From contig DGQT01000043.1 in assembly GCA_002390845.1 (NCBI GenBank), positions 1-64,000 on the forward strand: a DNA stretch of 64,000 bases. The letters are read 5' to 3'. The position numbers and the translations under genes were made by a program. Below, piece by piece: positions 17,479 through 27,599 of the stretch. Source of the DNA: Chitinophagaceae bacterium UBA4407. GTDB taxonomy: Bacteria; Bacteroidota; Bacteroidia; Chitinophagales; Chitinophagaceae. The notes beneath the pieces were generated by a model that was given only the letters and a program-made list of their open reading frames with translations, was not told the origin of the DNA and did no database searches. The first letter of the stretch is position 1. Each line of letters begins with the position of its first letter.

Positions 17479-18710
17479 TCGTATATCAAATGGGTGAGTA
17501 AACCATCCCTGAGCTTCGGCTCGAACCAGGTACTTTTTGGCGGCATCACATTTCCGGAATCTGCAATAGAGAATAACTGTTCAATACTCACTGGATATAA
17601 GCTGAAAGCCGCTGCCATTTCTCCACTGTTTACCCTTTTTTCAAGTTCGCCCAAGCCTCGTATACCACCAACAAAATCTATATTTTTATCGGTGCGCTGG
17701 TCATGAATATTCAGCAATTTACCCAAAATATTATTTTGTAAAATGGTAACATCCAGTACGCCAATCGGGTCTTCAGTATAAGTGCCCGGTTTAGCGGTAA
17801 GCTTGTACCAGGTGTTATCTGCATAAAATCCAAACTCGTGTAACTGTTTTGGTTTATATGCTTCTGCTCCTTTTTCTTCCACAATAAAATCCTGGGCTAT
17901 AGCAGCCAGAAAATCTGTTACAGATAAACCATTCAGATTTTTAACCACGCGGTTATAATCCATGATGTGTAACTGGCTTGCAGGGAAAAGCGTTGTAAGA
18001 AAATAATTTGCAGCAGCACTAACATTACCACCCAATGTCTTTCTAACTTTAGCTGCAGATGCTGCACGGTGATGGCCATCGGCTATATAAGTGCAGGGAA
18101 CTTCTTCTTCAAAAATGTTGGTTATTTCATTAATGGCATCAGTGTCGTTAATAATCCAAACTGCATGTTCAATACCATCATCGGCAATAAAATTATAAAC
18201 CGCAGTTTTTGTTAGCACACATTTTTCAACAATCTCATCCAGTGCTGCAACATTCCTGTAAGCCAAAAAAACATTGCCGGTTTGTGCGCCGGTTGTTTTA
18301 ATATGATTAATGCGGTCCTGTTCTTTTTCAGGGCGGGTAAATTCATGTTTTTTTATAACATCATTTTCATAATCGTCAATACTGCTTGTACAAACCAAAC
18401 CGGTCTGGCTGCGACCATCCATAATCAGCCGGTAAACATAAAAGCAATCTTTATTTTCCCTGAATAAAATATCACGCTTAATAAAGGCTGTAAGATTTTC
18501 TTTAGCACGGTCGTACACTTCCTGGCTGTGAATATCAGTAGTCTCCGGAAGGTCAATCTCACTTTTGGTAATATGTAAAAATGAACTGTGGTTTCCCCTG
18601 GCTTCAGTTTTGGCTTCAGCACTGCTTAATACATCGTAGGGCCGGCTGGCAACCTGTTTTGCAAACTGTGCCTGTGGCCTTAATGCTTTAAATGGCTTAA
18701 TAATGCTCAT
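17475..18710 (-). CDS. DUF1015 family protein
   Basis: A 411-residue protein of the DUF1015 family, shown by the start IIKPFKALRP, the RPYDVLSS segment, the HEFTRPEKEQDRINH motif and the ADGHHRAASAAKVR motif. The biochemical function is not established. In Bacteroidota it often lies beside serine-synthesis genes, as here next to serC, so a role linked to serine or phosphoserine metabolism is an inference from context only. Cytoplasmic, no signal peptide. Confidence 0.9.
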   Translation of the reverse strand: MSIIKPFKALRPQAQFAKQVASRPYDVLSSAEAKTEARGNHSSFLHITKSEIDLPETTDIHSQEVYDRAKENLTAFIKRDILFRENKDCFYVYRLIMDGRSQTGLVCTSSIDDYENDVIKKHEFTRPEKEQDRINHIKTTGAQTGNVFLAYRNVAALDEIVEKCVLTKTAVYNFIADDGIEHAVWIINDTDAINEITNIFEEEVPCTYIADGHHRAASAAKVRKTLGGNVSAAANYFLTTLFPASQLHIMDYNRVVKNLNGLSVTDFLAAIAQDFIVEEKGAEAYKPKQLHEFGFYADNTWYKLTAKPGTYTEDPIGVLDVTILQNNILGKLLNIHDQRTDKNIDFVGGIRGLGELEKRVNSGEMAAAFSLYPVSIEQLFSIADSGNVMPPKSTWFEPKLRDGLLTHLIYE

Positions 18711-18742
18711 GAACTTATTTGTGTTTATCTGTACGGGTTAAT

Positions 18743-18811
18743 TGTTTTTTCGATCCCGGCATTTGATTATAATGGCATCGCCGGTTGTGTCACTCACTTG
18801 TGCGTTCGGAT
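18743..18811. repeat. Paired-arm repeat P6, L arm (B core)
   Basis: L arm with core GTTGTGTCACTCACTTGTGC at 18784-18803, between the DUF1015 start and the serC stop. R partner at 20088; the pair encloses serC. Confidence 0.85.
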
Positions 18812-18856
18812 TATTTATTGACCAACAACAGCCATCCCCAAAATCCCTTACTTCAG

Positions 18857-19927
18857 CTAAGAATATTTTTCAGCAAAATGGCGCATTAGCTGGCAAATTT
18901 CATTAACGCTGCTTAATGGCAATGCATTGTACATGCTTACCCTTAATCCGCCAACACTTCTGTGCCCCTTAACGCCAACCATCCCATTCTCTTTGCAAAG
19001 ATCAAGAAATTCTTTTTCCAGTTCCGGTTGCTGAATACTGAAAGTGGCGTTCATTAAACTCCTGTCTTCGCGGGCAACGATTGGGGTATAAAACGGCAGC
19101 GAATCTAAAGTATTGTAAAAAAGGTCAGCTCTTTCTTTTGCGCGTTTCTCCATTTCTGCAAGGCCCCCTTCTTTTTTTATCCATCTTAAAGTAAGCAGCG
19201 CAACATAAACAGCAAATACGGGTGGCGTATTCAACAGAGATTCTGCTTCAATATGATTGCGGTAATCCATTATAGAAGGAATGGGGCGCTTAACTTTTCC
19301 TAAAACGTCTTTTCGCACCACTATCAGATTTACCCCGGCAGCACCCATATTTTTTTGTGCCCCGGCATAGATCAAACCAAACCTTGAAAAATCAAACGGC
19401 CTGCTGAAAATGTCGCTGCTCATATCTGCAACCAGCGGAACATTTGTTTCCGGAATATGATGCCATTCTGTTCCTTCAACAGTATTGTTTGTGGTATAAT
19501 GTAAATACTTTGAATCTGCCGGAACGGTAAAATCTTTTACAATATATGAGTGCTTTTTATCTTTTGACGATGCCACAACATTAACATTGCCAAACAGTTT
19601 GGCTTCTTTAATAGCTTTTGCACCCCAAATACCACTATCGCAATATGCTGCTGTTTCACCATCATCCAGCAAATTCATAGGCACCTGCATGAACTGGGTT
19701 GATGCCCCGCCATGCAGAAATAGTACTTCATGTTCATCGCCAAGCTGCATCAATTCTTTAACAAGGCTTCTCGCTTCTGTATTTACTTCGCCGAACCAAT
19801 TGGTGCGGTGGCCTATTTCTAATAAGGATAAGCCGGTATTATTAAAATTGATAATGGCTTCGGCAGCCTGTTGCAATACTTCTGCCGGAAGTATTGAAGG
19901 CCCCGAATTAAAATTATACATCTTCAT
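18857..19927 (-). CDS. serC: Phosphoserine aminotransferase
   Basis: A 356-residue PLP enzyme that makes 3-phosphoserine from 3-phosphohydroxypyruvate and glutamate, the second step of serine synthesis. Seen: the start MYNFNSGPSILP, HRTNWF (40-45), and the PLP lysine Lys192 in GAQKNMG. Length is normal for the family. serA is not adjacent within the window. It is flanked by the two arms of repeat P6. Confidence 0.96.
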   Translation of the reverse strand: MKMYNFNSGPSILPAEVLQQAAEAIINFNNTGLSLLEIGHRTNWFGEVNTEARSLVKELMQLGDEHEVLFLHGGASTQFMQVPMNLLDDGETAAYCDSGIWGAKAIKEAKLFGNVNVVASSKDKKHSYIVKDFTVPADSKYLHYTTNNTVEGTEWHHIPETNVPLVADMSSDIFSRPFDFSRFGLIYAGAQKNMGAAGVNLIVVRKDVLGKVKRPIPSIMDYRNHIEAESLLNTPPVFAVYVALLTLRWIKKEGGLAEMEKRAKERADLFYNTLDSLPFYTPIVAREDRSLMNATFSIQQPELEKEFLDLCKENGMVGVKGHRSVGGLRVSMYNALPLSSVNEICQLMRHFAEKYS

Positions 19928-20087
19928 TTTTTAGTTGTTGGAGCTGCAAAATAAAGGATTTGTACAGAATCGCTATTGTTAATAAGATTTGCTTTTTAGC
20001 TTAATGTTGTTCATAAACCCTTAGTGAGATGATTTTTACGTGGTAAAAGCTACGCTGGGCGGGCTGTAAGAAGACAAGAAAAGCCTT

Positions 20088-20150
20088 ACTGTACAAGTGT
20101 GCGACGCAAGAAAAGCTTCATTCATATCCAATAGCCAGGCCCATAAAAAA
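20088..20150. repeat. Paired-arm repeat P6, R arm (A core)
   Basis: R arm with core GTACAAGTGTGCGACGCAAG at 20091-20110 and outer end AGCCAGGCCC plus A-run. It lies in the 347-bp divergent gap between serC and gyrB. A TAACTTCG at 20223-20230 could be a Bacteroidota -7 element for gyrB but lacks a clear -33 box. Confidence 0.85.
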
Positions 20151-20274
20151 ATCAATAAAAACATGTGTTAAACAAGTGAAAAAACAAGCCCTTTTAAAAG
20201 CCTGCAAACGGGTGAATTCCCTTAACTTCGCCCACTTGCAAAAATTTACTTAAATACAGCTTTTACAAGCATAT

Positions 20275-22254
20275 ATGAGCCAGGAAAATACAAACTCTAA
20301 TGAGGCACAGATTAAAAATTATGGTGCCGACAGTATTCAGGTTTTAGAAGGATTGGAAGCGGTACGAAAAAGACCGGCAATGTACATTGGTGATATCAGC
20401 GTAAAAGGGTTACACCACCTTGTTTATGAAGTGGTTGACAACTCCATTGATGAGGCGCTGGCGGGTTACTGTAAAAATATTACCGTAAATATTCATGAGG
20501 ATAATTCGATAAGCGTAAGCGATGATGGTCGTGGTATACCAACAGGCATTCACCAAAAAGAAGGCGTAAGTGCCTTGCAGGTGGTAATGACGGTACTGCA
20601 TGCTGGTGGCAAATTCGATAAAAACACTTACAAGGTTTCGGGCGGTTTGCACGGTGTGGGTGTAAGTTGTGTAAATGCCCTTAGCTCAACTTTACAGGTT
20701 ACTGTTTACCGCGAAGGAAAAATATTCGAGCAGGAGTACCATCAGGGCATTCCTGCTTATGCTGTAAGAGAAATTGGTATAAGTGATAAAACCGGTACCA
20801 CCGTTCATTTCTGGCCCGATACAACCATTTTCCAGGTAAGTGTTTATAGCAGGGATATTCTTGAAGGTCGCTTGCGTGAACTGTCTTTTTTGAACAAGCG
20901 CATCAGCATTACGATGAACGACCTTCGTGAAAAAAATGAAGATGGCAGTACGTACACAAAAACTTTTTACAGCGAAGGCGGTATAGTGGAATTTGTGGAA
21001 ATGCTTGATAAGAACGGTAAGCGCAATCCTCTTATTCCAAAAACATTGTACGTAGAGGGGCATGATGAAGCAACCAATGTAGCCGTAGATGTTGCGCTTA
21101 CATACAATGACGATTTTAAAGAGCATATTTTTTCTTACGTAAACAACATCAACACCATTGAAGGTGGCACGCATGTTACCGGTTTCAGACAGGCGTTAAC
21201 CAGGGTTTTCAAAAGTTACGGCGATAAGCAAGGGCTTTTTGAAAAGGCAAAAGTTACCATTGAAGGTGATGATTTCAGGGAGGGATTAAGCGCTATTATT
21301 TCGGTAAAAGTTCCTGAACCACAGTTTGAAGGACAGACCAAAACAAAACTTGGCAACAGTGAAGTAAGCGGTGTAGTTCAGGTAACCGTGGCCCGTGTGC
21401 TGGAAGCGTACCTGGAAGAAAATCCAAAGGATGCAAAAAATATCATCAACAAAGTAATACTTGCCGCGCAGGCCAGGGTAGCAGCCAAAAAAGCAAGGGA
21501 TATGGTTCAGCGTAAATCCGTTTTAAGCGGGGGTGGACTGCCTGGTAAACTTGCAGACTGCAGCGAACGTGATCCCGAGAAATGCGAGCTGTATCTTGTT
21601 GAGGGAGATTCTGCAGGTGGTACTGCCAAGCAGGGCCGCGACAGAAGTTACCAGGCTATTCTTCCATTGCGCGGTAAGATTTTGAATGTTGAAAAAGCAA
21701 TGGAGCATAAGATCTATGAGAACGAAGAGATCCGCAATATGTACACTGCGCTTGGCGTAACAGTGGGAACACCGGAAGACCCCAAAGCTTTAAATCTTGC
21801 AAAACTGCGTTATCATAAACTTATTATTATGACGGATGCCGATGTGGATGGCAGCCACATTGCAACATTAATCTTAACTTTTATTTTCCGGTATATGAAG
21901 GAAATGGTAGAGCACGGCTATGTATATATTGCCCAACCACCGCTTTACCTTGTGAAAAAAGGCAAAGAGCAGGAATATGCGTATAGCGATGTACAACGCA
22001 AAGCGCTTATTGAAAAAATTGGGGGTGGTAAAGAAGACAGTGTTACCACACAACGTTACAAAGGTTTGGGCGAAATGAATGCAGAGCAATTGTGGGAAAC
22101 AACAATGGATCCTGCACGAAGAACGCTAAAGAGAGTAACTATTGAAAGCATGGCAACCGCAGATGAAATATTTGGTATGCTTATGGGAGATGAGGTTCCG
22201 CCGAGAAGAGCTTTTATTGAAAGCCACGCCAAGTATGCCAGGATTGATGTGTAA
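20275..22254 (+). CDS. gyrB: DNA gyrase subunit B
   Basis: A 659-residue ATPase subunit of DNA gyrase, which introduces negative supercoils. Seen: RKRPAMYIGD at the start, GHKL ATPase motifs (EVVDNSIDEA, DDGRGIP, GGLHGVG), the transducer, and the TOPRIM motifs EGDSAGG and DADVDGSH. The length fits the short Bacteroidota form without the proteobacterial insert. It is a single-gene unit with its own terminator 20 nt downstream. Confidence 0.97.
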   Translation: MSQENTNSNEAQIKNYGADSIQVLEGLEAVRKRPAMYIGDISVKGLHHLVYEVVDNSIDEALAGYCKNITVNIHEDNSISVSDDGRGIPTGIHQKEGVSALQVVMTVLHAGGKFDKNTYKVSGGLHGVGVSCVNALSSTLQVTVYREGKIFEQEYHQGIPAYAVREIGISDKTGTTVHFWPDTTIFQVSVYSRDILEGRLRELSFLNKRISITMNDLREKNEDGSTYTKTFYSEGGIVEFVEMLDKNGKRNPLIPKTLYVEGHDEATNVAVDVALTYNDDFKEHIFSYVNNINTIEGGTHVTGFRQALTRVFKSYGDKQGLFEKAKVTIEGDDFREGLSAIISVKVPEPQFEGQTKTKLGNSEVSGVVQVTVARVLEAYLEENPKDAKNIINKVILAAQARVAAKKARDMVQRKSVLSGGGLPGKLADCSERDPEKCELYLVEGDSAGGTAKQGRDRSYQAILPLRGKILNVEKAMEHKIYENEEIRNMYTALGVTVGTPEDPKALNLAKLRYHKLIIMTDADVDGSHIATLILTFIFRYMKEMVEHGYVYIAQPPLYLVKKGKEQEYAYSDVQRKALIEKIGGGKEDSVTTQRYKGLGEMNAEQLWETTMDPARRTLKRVTIESMATADEIFGMLMGDEVPPRRAFIESHAKYARIDV

Positions 22255-22276
22255 GATTTTTATAAAACAATTTAAG

Positions 22277-22304
22277 AGCCGGGTAAATTTTATCCGGCTT
22301 TTTT
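22277..22304 (+). terminator. Intrinsic terminator of gyrB
   Basis: A 9-bp stem (AGCCGGGTA / TATCCGGCT, one G-T pair), 5-nt loop, then six T. It has the correct polarity and lies 23 nt after the gyrB stop. It shows that ordinary terminators exist alongside the paired-arm repeats. Confidence 0.85.
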
Positions 22305-22321
22305 ATGATAATATTAGTTGG

Positions 22322-22661
22322 TTTTTTTGGCCAGACTTAGGAATATGAATGAAGCTTTGGTTGCCACGCTCGTTTTACCGTTCCTCTTTCATGGCAACAT
22401 TTAAGCAGCCACCCTGCCTGGTTTCAGGGTGGCTGCTCGTCCTGAATTCATTTCAGTTACGCACAATTATATGTTCGCAAAAAATACTCCTCATTTCGAC
22501 GATAAGGTACAAGGAGAAGAAATCTCATACTGTTAGAAACAGATTTCCCGCTGCGCTTATAGTGACGCGAAACATTAAACATTGATGCTCCTTAATCCGA
22601 ACGTAAAAGTGTGCGACGCAAGAAAAGTCCAATGCTTATTCTTCTGCCGGCTAATAAAAAA
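22322..22661. repeat. Paired-arm repeat P7 (C/A)
   Basis: The L arm carries the C core (TTGCCACGCTCG at 22361-22372, closing with CATGGCAAC at 22390-22398); the R arm has an A core at 22606-22621 and ends CTGCCGGCTAATAAAA. The loop contains a perfect 13-bp inverted repeat (22404-22416 / 22425-22437) and, at about 22488-22550, a degenerate copy of a CATTTCGACGA / AGAAATCTC type repeat. With the gyrB terminator this accounts for the 22255-22709 gap. Confidence 0.8.
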
Positions 22662-22684
22662 AAGACCATAATGTATGGCCTTTT
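22655..22684 (-). terminator. Intrinsic terminator after the T9SS cargo gene
   Basis: Read on the minus strand: AGGCCATA, loop CAT, TATGGTCT, then a run of eight or nine T (one G-T pair in the stem). It lies about 25 nt after the stop of the gene at 22710 and overlaps the outer end of repeat P7. Confidence 0.75.
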
Positions 22685-22709
22685 CTTATACTGGTATGCT
22701 AAATTTATT

Positions 22710-24656
22710 TTAATGCAGCACCACAATTTTATACATCTTTCTTTCGCCACTTATCTCTAACTGAAATAAGTAAATACCATTTTCCCATTTGCTTACATCA
22801 ATAGTAAAAGTATTTCCATCTAATACCGGTGTGGCTGTATATCGTTTTCTGCCGGCGATATCTGTAATTTGTAAAAGCGCATTTGTATTCTGTACAAAAG
22901 GCAGACGCAAAGTAACAACCGATGAAGCCGGATTTGGATAAGCCTGAACCTGCATTCCATTATGGCTTTGTGCGTTACTGCTTTCTGTTGTATTCAATAG
23001 CACCAAGCAATTTTGTGTTGTTTTATTTTTATTGGCCCAGGCTGTTTTACTGCCATTATAATCGCAGGAAGCCCTCACCTGGAACTTGTAGTCAGTATTT
23101 GGCTGTAAGCCGTTGAAAGTATAATTGTTAACATGCCCAATATTTCCAATAGTTGTCCAGGATGCATCAGTTGTTTTTTTGTACCGCACTTCATATGTGC
23201 TGAACAAATGCCCCTGCCAGTTAAGTATTGCCCTGTTTGGGCTGCAGGCAGTAGATACCGGCGTTGCTAATGGCTTTTCACTTAAACATCCCTTCGGAAT
23301 TTTCTTTGCATACAAATCATTGCCAGTTGTTGGTGCTCCTAAAGTAAATAAAATAGCTTCGCTGTTGGGTTGGGCAACGATGCTGTTTTGAATTGTAAAG
23401 CCACTGGAAATATGCGAAACTTCTAAACCGGCTGCAGGTGTGTTAAAGCTGCCATCGGCATTTACTGACTGTATGCGCAGGTGTGAATAAGGTACGCCGG
23501 TTTCAGAGGCATATTTAAAAATTTTAGCTCCTTTATTTACATCTGCACACATACGCACAGAAGTATAATAGGTCTCTGTTACAAAAATTTTCTTTCCATT
23601 AACCTCCCATTGTTTTACACCTGTTGCATTCAACCGCTGTGCATAAACACCAATAGGTGTTCTTAGATCAACCCATGTAATATAAGCGCCACCAACACTG
23701 TCTGTAATAAGTTCTGGCGTACCTTGGTCAACAGCTGTATCGCATACAGCAACAGGGTTTGTGCCCCATAACTTTGTTCCAGCTTTATTAATTTTTTGTG
23801 CATAAATATTATTGCCGGTAGTAGTACCAGCTATTGAGCCCGCCCAAGAAATAATAAAATTATTATCTGCATCGCGTATTATTTTTTGATTGGCGAGAAT
23901 ACTCATACCGGGAGAATTTAGATAATAATTGGCCGTGTCCCACTGTCTTGCACCACTGCTGTTCAGCCTTTGTGCACGTAATGAATATGCGCTGAACCAG
24001 GTTAATACCAAACCACCGCTGCCATCTGCAACGGTAACAGGGTTGCGCTCGTAGTAAGGAATTTTTACGCGGCTGCCGGCGCTGCCCCATTGCAGTGCAC
24101 CATTAAAATTTATTTTTTGCGAATACACGCCATCACTGCCACCAAAGTAAACAGGAGTTATGGTTACAAACACACCGCTGCCGTTATTATTTACAAGCGT
24201 CAAATAATCCTGCCCTATTGTACCAGCAATATTAAAGGCACTTACACCATTGCCTGCCCACAGCTTTACGCCATTACTGTCAAGGTGCTGCACCCAGACT
24301 GCTGCAGGTGCTGGTACCGTATAATCCTGGTAAGCAACATAGCAGCCGCCAAAACCATCTTCACATACATAAGCATCGCTTTGGTTTCCAGCACTGGCAT
24401 TGATAGTAATACCGCCGCTGCCCCATTTTATAATACCGTCTTTATCGATCCGGTTAACAAACACATCGGTTTCTGAATAGTTTTTTACATACACGTAAAT
24501 AGCCCCGCCATTACCATCTGTACAGGAAGAAAAATCGGTAACAGTTGCGTTAAGGTTATTGTCAACATCCGGCACTGTGCTCCATTGAGCTAATACCGGG
24601 TTACAAAACCGCAGTATAAAAAATGCGGAAATAATTAAAGTACCTGTTTTTTTCAT
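22710..24656 (-). CDS. Secreted protein with FN3 domain and T9SS sorting domain
   Basis: A 648-residue protein with a signal peptide (1-23). The N-terminal 430 residues hold six or seven repeats of a YAQ(K/R)(L/I)N..G...W motif, which suggests a beta-propeller. A fibronectin type III domain follows (about 470-555: ATPVSTACSPNRAILNWQG, YEVRYKKT). The last 75 residues are a type A C-terminal sorting domain (AYPNPASSVVTLRLP, GIYLFQL), so it is exported through the type IX system. Substrate or ligand unknown. Confidence 0.88.
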   Translation of the reverse strand: MKKTGTLIISAFFILRFCNPVLAQWSTVPDVDNNLNATVTDFSSCTDGNGGAIYVYVKNYSETDVFVNRIDKDGIIKWGSGGITINASAGNQSDAYVCEDGFGGCYVAYQDYTVPAPAAVWVQHLDSNGVKLWAGNGVSAFNIAGTIGQDYLTLVNNNGSGVFVTITPVYFGGSDGVYSQKINFNGALQWGSAGSRVKIPYYERNPVTVADGSGGLVLTWFSAYSLRAQRLNSSGARQWDTANYYLNSPGMSILANQKIIRDADNNFIISWAGSIAGTTTGNNIYAQKINKAGTKLWGTNPVAVCDTAVDQGTPELITDSVGGAYITWVDLRTPIGVYAQRLNATGVKQWEVNGKKIFVTETYYTSVRMCADVNKGAKIFKYASETGVPYSHLRIQSVNADGSFNTPAAGLEVSHISSGFTIQNSIVAQPNSEAILFTLGAPTTGNDLYAKKIPKGCLSEKPLATPVSTACSPNRAILNWQGHLFSTYEVRYKKTTDASWTTIGNIGHVNNYTFNGLQPNTDYKFQVRASCDYNGSKTAWANKNKTTQNCLVLLNTTESSNAQSHNGMQVQAYPNPASSVVTLRLPFVQNTNALLQITDIAGRKRYTATPVLDGNTFTIDVSKWENGIYLFQLEISGERKMYKIVVLH

Positions 24657-24768
24657 GGTGATCGTTTTTAATTGTTTTTTAAAACTATTACACTACTGTG
24701 CTGCCTGGAAATGCGATTCGCAAACGGCGGCTTTCACTTATTGAAAGGTTCTTTATTTCAATAAATTT

Positions 24769-25000
24769 ATTAGCCCGGCAGCAAATCATTGAGCATCGCC
24801 TGTTGCGTCGCACACTGGTACGTTCGGATTAAGAAGCAGCTTTCAATAGCCTTTACCGCAGAGAGGGGGGAGATGCAGAGAATAAATCTTTGCGTCTCCC
24901 CCCTCTCTGCGGTTTGTATTCTAGTTCATCAAAGTTTAGAATGTACAAGTGTGCGACGCAACAAAAGTTCAATGCTTATTCTTCTGCCGGGCTAATAAAA
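24769..25000. repeat. Paired-arm repeat P8 (A/A) with G-rich nested palindrome
   Basis: L arm 24769-24830 (A core 24802-24822); R arm 24932-25000 (A core 24943-24962), ending 3 nt before the di-heme gene's stop. The loop has a perfect 18-bp inverted repeat, CCGCAGAGAGGGGGGAGA at 24856-24873 against 24895-24912. The last 30 bases of the R arm (AATGCTTATTCTTCTGCCGG and onward) almost repeat those of P7. Confidence 0.92.
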
Positions 25001-25003
25001 ATA

Positions 25004-26377
25004 CTACAGTGATTTTAAAAACCTGATCACTTTATCACGGTCATCTTTGGGTAATTGCATAAATGCTTCTTTTGATTTTTTTGCTTCACCATCGTGCCAG
25101 AGAATGGCTTCCTCAATGGTTCGTGCACGGCCATCGTGAAGATAAAAAGGAATACCATTTGTTTTTTCAAAAAGGCCGATACCCCATAAAGGTGCGGTGC
25201 GCCATTCGCTGCCGCTGGCTAAAAAATCGGGGCGGTTATCGGCAAGGCCATCGCCCATATCGTGGAGTAAAAGATCGGTAAACGGTTGTATGCGCTGGTT
25301 AGAAACAGATGGCAGGTTAACATCTACGCCTGTTTGCACCGTGGTTTTATGACAACCGCTGCAATTAATTTGAGTAAACAAATATTGCCCGCGTTTTACA
25401 TCAACATCCGTAACATTTCTACGTGCAGGAACTGCCAAAGTCTTTATATAAAAATGCACAGAGTTTAATACAGAATCTGCAAGTTCAGGATCATCACCAA
25501 GGCCATCGGCCTGGCTTTGACCATAACTGCTTTCCTGGGGAAACACATAACTGGTAATGCCCATATCCTGGTTGTAAGCGCCTGCTGCCTGCGTTAAAAT
25601 ATTAGGCGTGTTTGCTTTTAATCCAAAGCGGCCAAGCGCTGTTTGTTTTGTAAAGGCATCGTACACATAATTGGGTTTACCGCTTATGCCATCGCCATCT
25701 TTATCGTTTTCATCTGCAAAAGAAAGTATGGTGCTTTCGGGAATATTTTCCAGCAGCCCCAAACCAAAAACCGGTGGCGCCAAACGCGGTGAAATCATAA
25801 AACCTGCTGGTAAAGATTGATAAGGATTTAGCACATTATAAGCCGGTTTTCTCAATACGACCACTGAGCCATCAGGATAAGTTACGGGCAGATCGCTGTA
25901 GGTAATATTCATCTTTACCTCAGCTTGTTTGCCAAATATGGAAACATCCTGTAACTGGCCCCCAAAACCCGGTGCAGACAATGGCCCGCCATGTGCATCT
26001 GCACCCGCAATACTGATACGAAATAAAAGCGACGAAGTGGTAAAACCAGCAGTGGGCGTGCCTTTACCATCGTTATGGTGACAAGAAATACAAGATACAT
26101 TATTAAACACAGGCCCCAGTCCGCTGTTAACTGGTGCAGGGGCTGTAACAAAAGTTTGTTCAAATGCAGCATCGCCCAATTCGTGTATGCGGGCATCGCG
26201 GTCGTTCAATCCGGGTATCTCATGAGAGAATGATTTTGAAGTTTCATCAAACGCAGTAGCAATGCCGCCGCTAAGCCTTTCATCGTAACCGCTGTCGGGG
26301 AAAACACCCGCCTTGTTACACATTGTAAAACCACCAATGCCTGTTAACAACGTTACAAGAACCCCAAATTTTTTCAT
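25004..26377 (-). CDS. Di-heme oxidoreductase family cytochrome c
   Basis: A 457-residue protein of the di-heme oxidoreductase (putative peroxidase) family. Two c-type heme motifs are seen: C96-x2-C99-H100 (SCISCHH) and a second CSGCH about residue 340. The N-terminus is hydrophobic and ends at Cys20 (GGFTMC), a possible but imperfect lipobox. It acts in the periplasm, on the envelope. In Bacteroidota such proteins often stand beside imelysin genes, as here; the electron partner is unknown. A gap of about 150 bp with a repeat arm separates it from the imelysin gene upstream. Confidence 0.88.
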   Translation of the reverse strand: MKKFGVLVTLLTGIGGFTMCNKAGVFPDSGYDERLSGGIATAFDETSKSFSHEIPGLNDRDARIHELGDAAFEQTFVTAPAPVNSGLGPVFNNVSCISCHHNDGKGTPTAGFTTSSLLFRISIAGADAHGGPLSAPGFGGQLQDVSIFGKQAEVKMNITYSDLPVTYPDGSVVVLRKPAYNVLNPYQSLPAGFMISPRLAPPVFGLGLLENIPESTILSFADENDKDGDGISGKPNYVYDAFTKQTALGRFGLKANTPNILTQAAGAYNQDMGITSYVFPQESSYGQSQADGLGDDPELADSVLNSVHFYIKTLAVPARRNVTDVDVKRGQYLFTQINCSGCHKTTVQTGVDVNLPSVSNQRIQPFTDLLLHDMGDGLADNRPDFLASGSEWRTAPLWGIGLFEKTNGIPFYLHDGRARTIEEAILWHDGEAKKSKEAFMQLPKDDRDKVIRFLKSL

Positions 26378-26400
26378 CTTCTATATTCCGTAATTTTTAT

Positions 26401-26460
26401 TTTTTTGAACCGGGCGATGTTAATTTGAATGACCGTTCCTTGCGTCGCACTCTTGTACAG
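26401..26460. repeat. Paired-arm repeat P9, L arm (A core)
   Basis: L arm starting TTTTTTGAACCGGGC with A core at 26440-26458. R partner at 28097; the pair encloses the imelysin and Rieske genes. Its inner flank contains CAGCTTTTAACAGCC, shared in similar form with P8 and P19. Confidence 0.85.
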
Positions 26461-26529
26461 AAAAAAGTAATTCAGCTTTTAACAGCCATTCCCGATCTTC
26501 AACCTTTTAATATCTCAACTTTTCAACAC

Positions 26530-27597
26530 CTAATCCTGTATATATTGAATAACGAAAGGCTTCAATTCATCTTCCAATGTTTCTTTTAAAACACCCAGTG
26601 CATCTATTGTTTGCTGTATTTGCACCCGCTGCGATATGATAGCAGATCCATAAGGCTGGCTAATATTATCAAATGAATTTATGGCAGCAGTTATTTCACT
26701 TTGTATCGTATTATCCAGCGATTTATTTTTTACCGCTACAAGATCTTTTAACCCTTTGCCGCCATTTAGGCCAAGATATACATTACGTAAGCCGGTGATA
26801 TTGTTTTTAAAATCTGTTGTAGAGTTTCCCGAATATGGCGATTCAACAATTTGAGGGTCTTGTGCATCGTAGGGTTCTTTCATTTTGCCTTCGCCTACTT
26901 CTTCACAAATACCAATCAAACCATCTACCAAAGCAAGAAATACTTCCTGTTTTTTTGCATACTTGGTGCTGCCACTTCCGGCGCTGATTACCTGCTGTGC
27001 AAAATTTACAGGTGCAGAAGCCCAACTTAAATAAAGATCGTTACAGGTATTGGTGAGATCTGTTGCTAAACTGATCATGTATGTTTTTTGACGCGCTGTA
27101 AGTTCGGCAGCAGTGCGGCTGCTGTTCTCACCAAAGATGATATATTCAATGGGGTGGAAACCACGCAGCGACAAAGTAAACCCCTGTATATCCGTTACGG
27201 TTAATGAATTGGCACTGTGCAGTACAGAATCTAACTGTACATAATCTGTTGGCCATGTATCCATATTGGGATCGTAATCATTGTCTTCTACCGGCCCGAA
27301 TAAATAACTTTCTGACTGCTCCCAAACAGTGCGCATATCTTTCCATGCCTGTTGTGCAATGGCAAGGTTTGCATCGTTGGTTGTTGTATTTAGGTTGGTT
27401 AAGGCTATGTTTAGTTTGGTTGCATTTATACTAAGGTTAAGATAACCGCTTAATGCTATGTTATTGGTAAAATCTGTTAACACGATTTTTTCAAGGGCAG
27501 CAAAATCTTCGGTCTCAGGAGTGCTTTCCGGTGCTTTATTACAAGCAGCGCAAACTATAAATGCCAGCAAAAGATATGGTACTAATACTTTTTTCAT
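26530..27597 (-). CDS. Imelysin family lipoprotein
   Basis: A 355-residue lipoprotein (lipobox ending CAAC, Cys19) of the imelysin/M75 family, which is linked to iron uptake or sensing. The family GxHxxE motif is present as GFHPIE (about residues 146-151), and the two-fold helical repeat pattern fits. It follows the Rieske gene by only 2 nt, so the two form an operon. Proteolysis has not been shown for most members; a metal-binding role is more likely. Confidence 0.9.
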   Translation of the reverse strand: MKKVLVPYLLLAFIVCAACNKAPESTPETEDFAALEKIVLTDFTNNIALSGYLNLSINATKLNIALTNLNTTTNDANLAIAQQAWKDMRTVWEQSESYLFGPVEDNDYDPNMDTWPTDYVQLDSVLHSANSLTVTDIQGFTLSLRGFHPIEYIIFGENSSRTAAELTARQKTYMISLATDLTNTCNDLYLSWASAPVNFAQQVISAGSGSTKYAKKQEVFLALVDGLIGICEEVGEGKMKEPYDAQDPQIVESPYSGNSTTDFKNNITGLRNVYLGLNGGKGLKDLVAVKNKSLDNTIQSEITAAINSFDNISQPYGSAIISQRVQIQQTIDALGVLKETLEDELKPFVIQYIQD

Positions 27598-27599
27598 CC

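Noticed and set aside
20223..20230. TAACTTCG as a Bacteroidota -7 promoter element for gyrB.
   Set aside because: No TTTG-type -33 element at the right spacing; not strong enough to list.
24090..24476. A 128-codon plus-strand frame within the T9SS cargo gene.
   Set aside because: Shadow of the propeller repeats in the opposite strand; no start signals.
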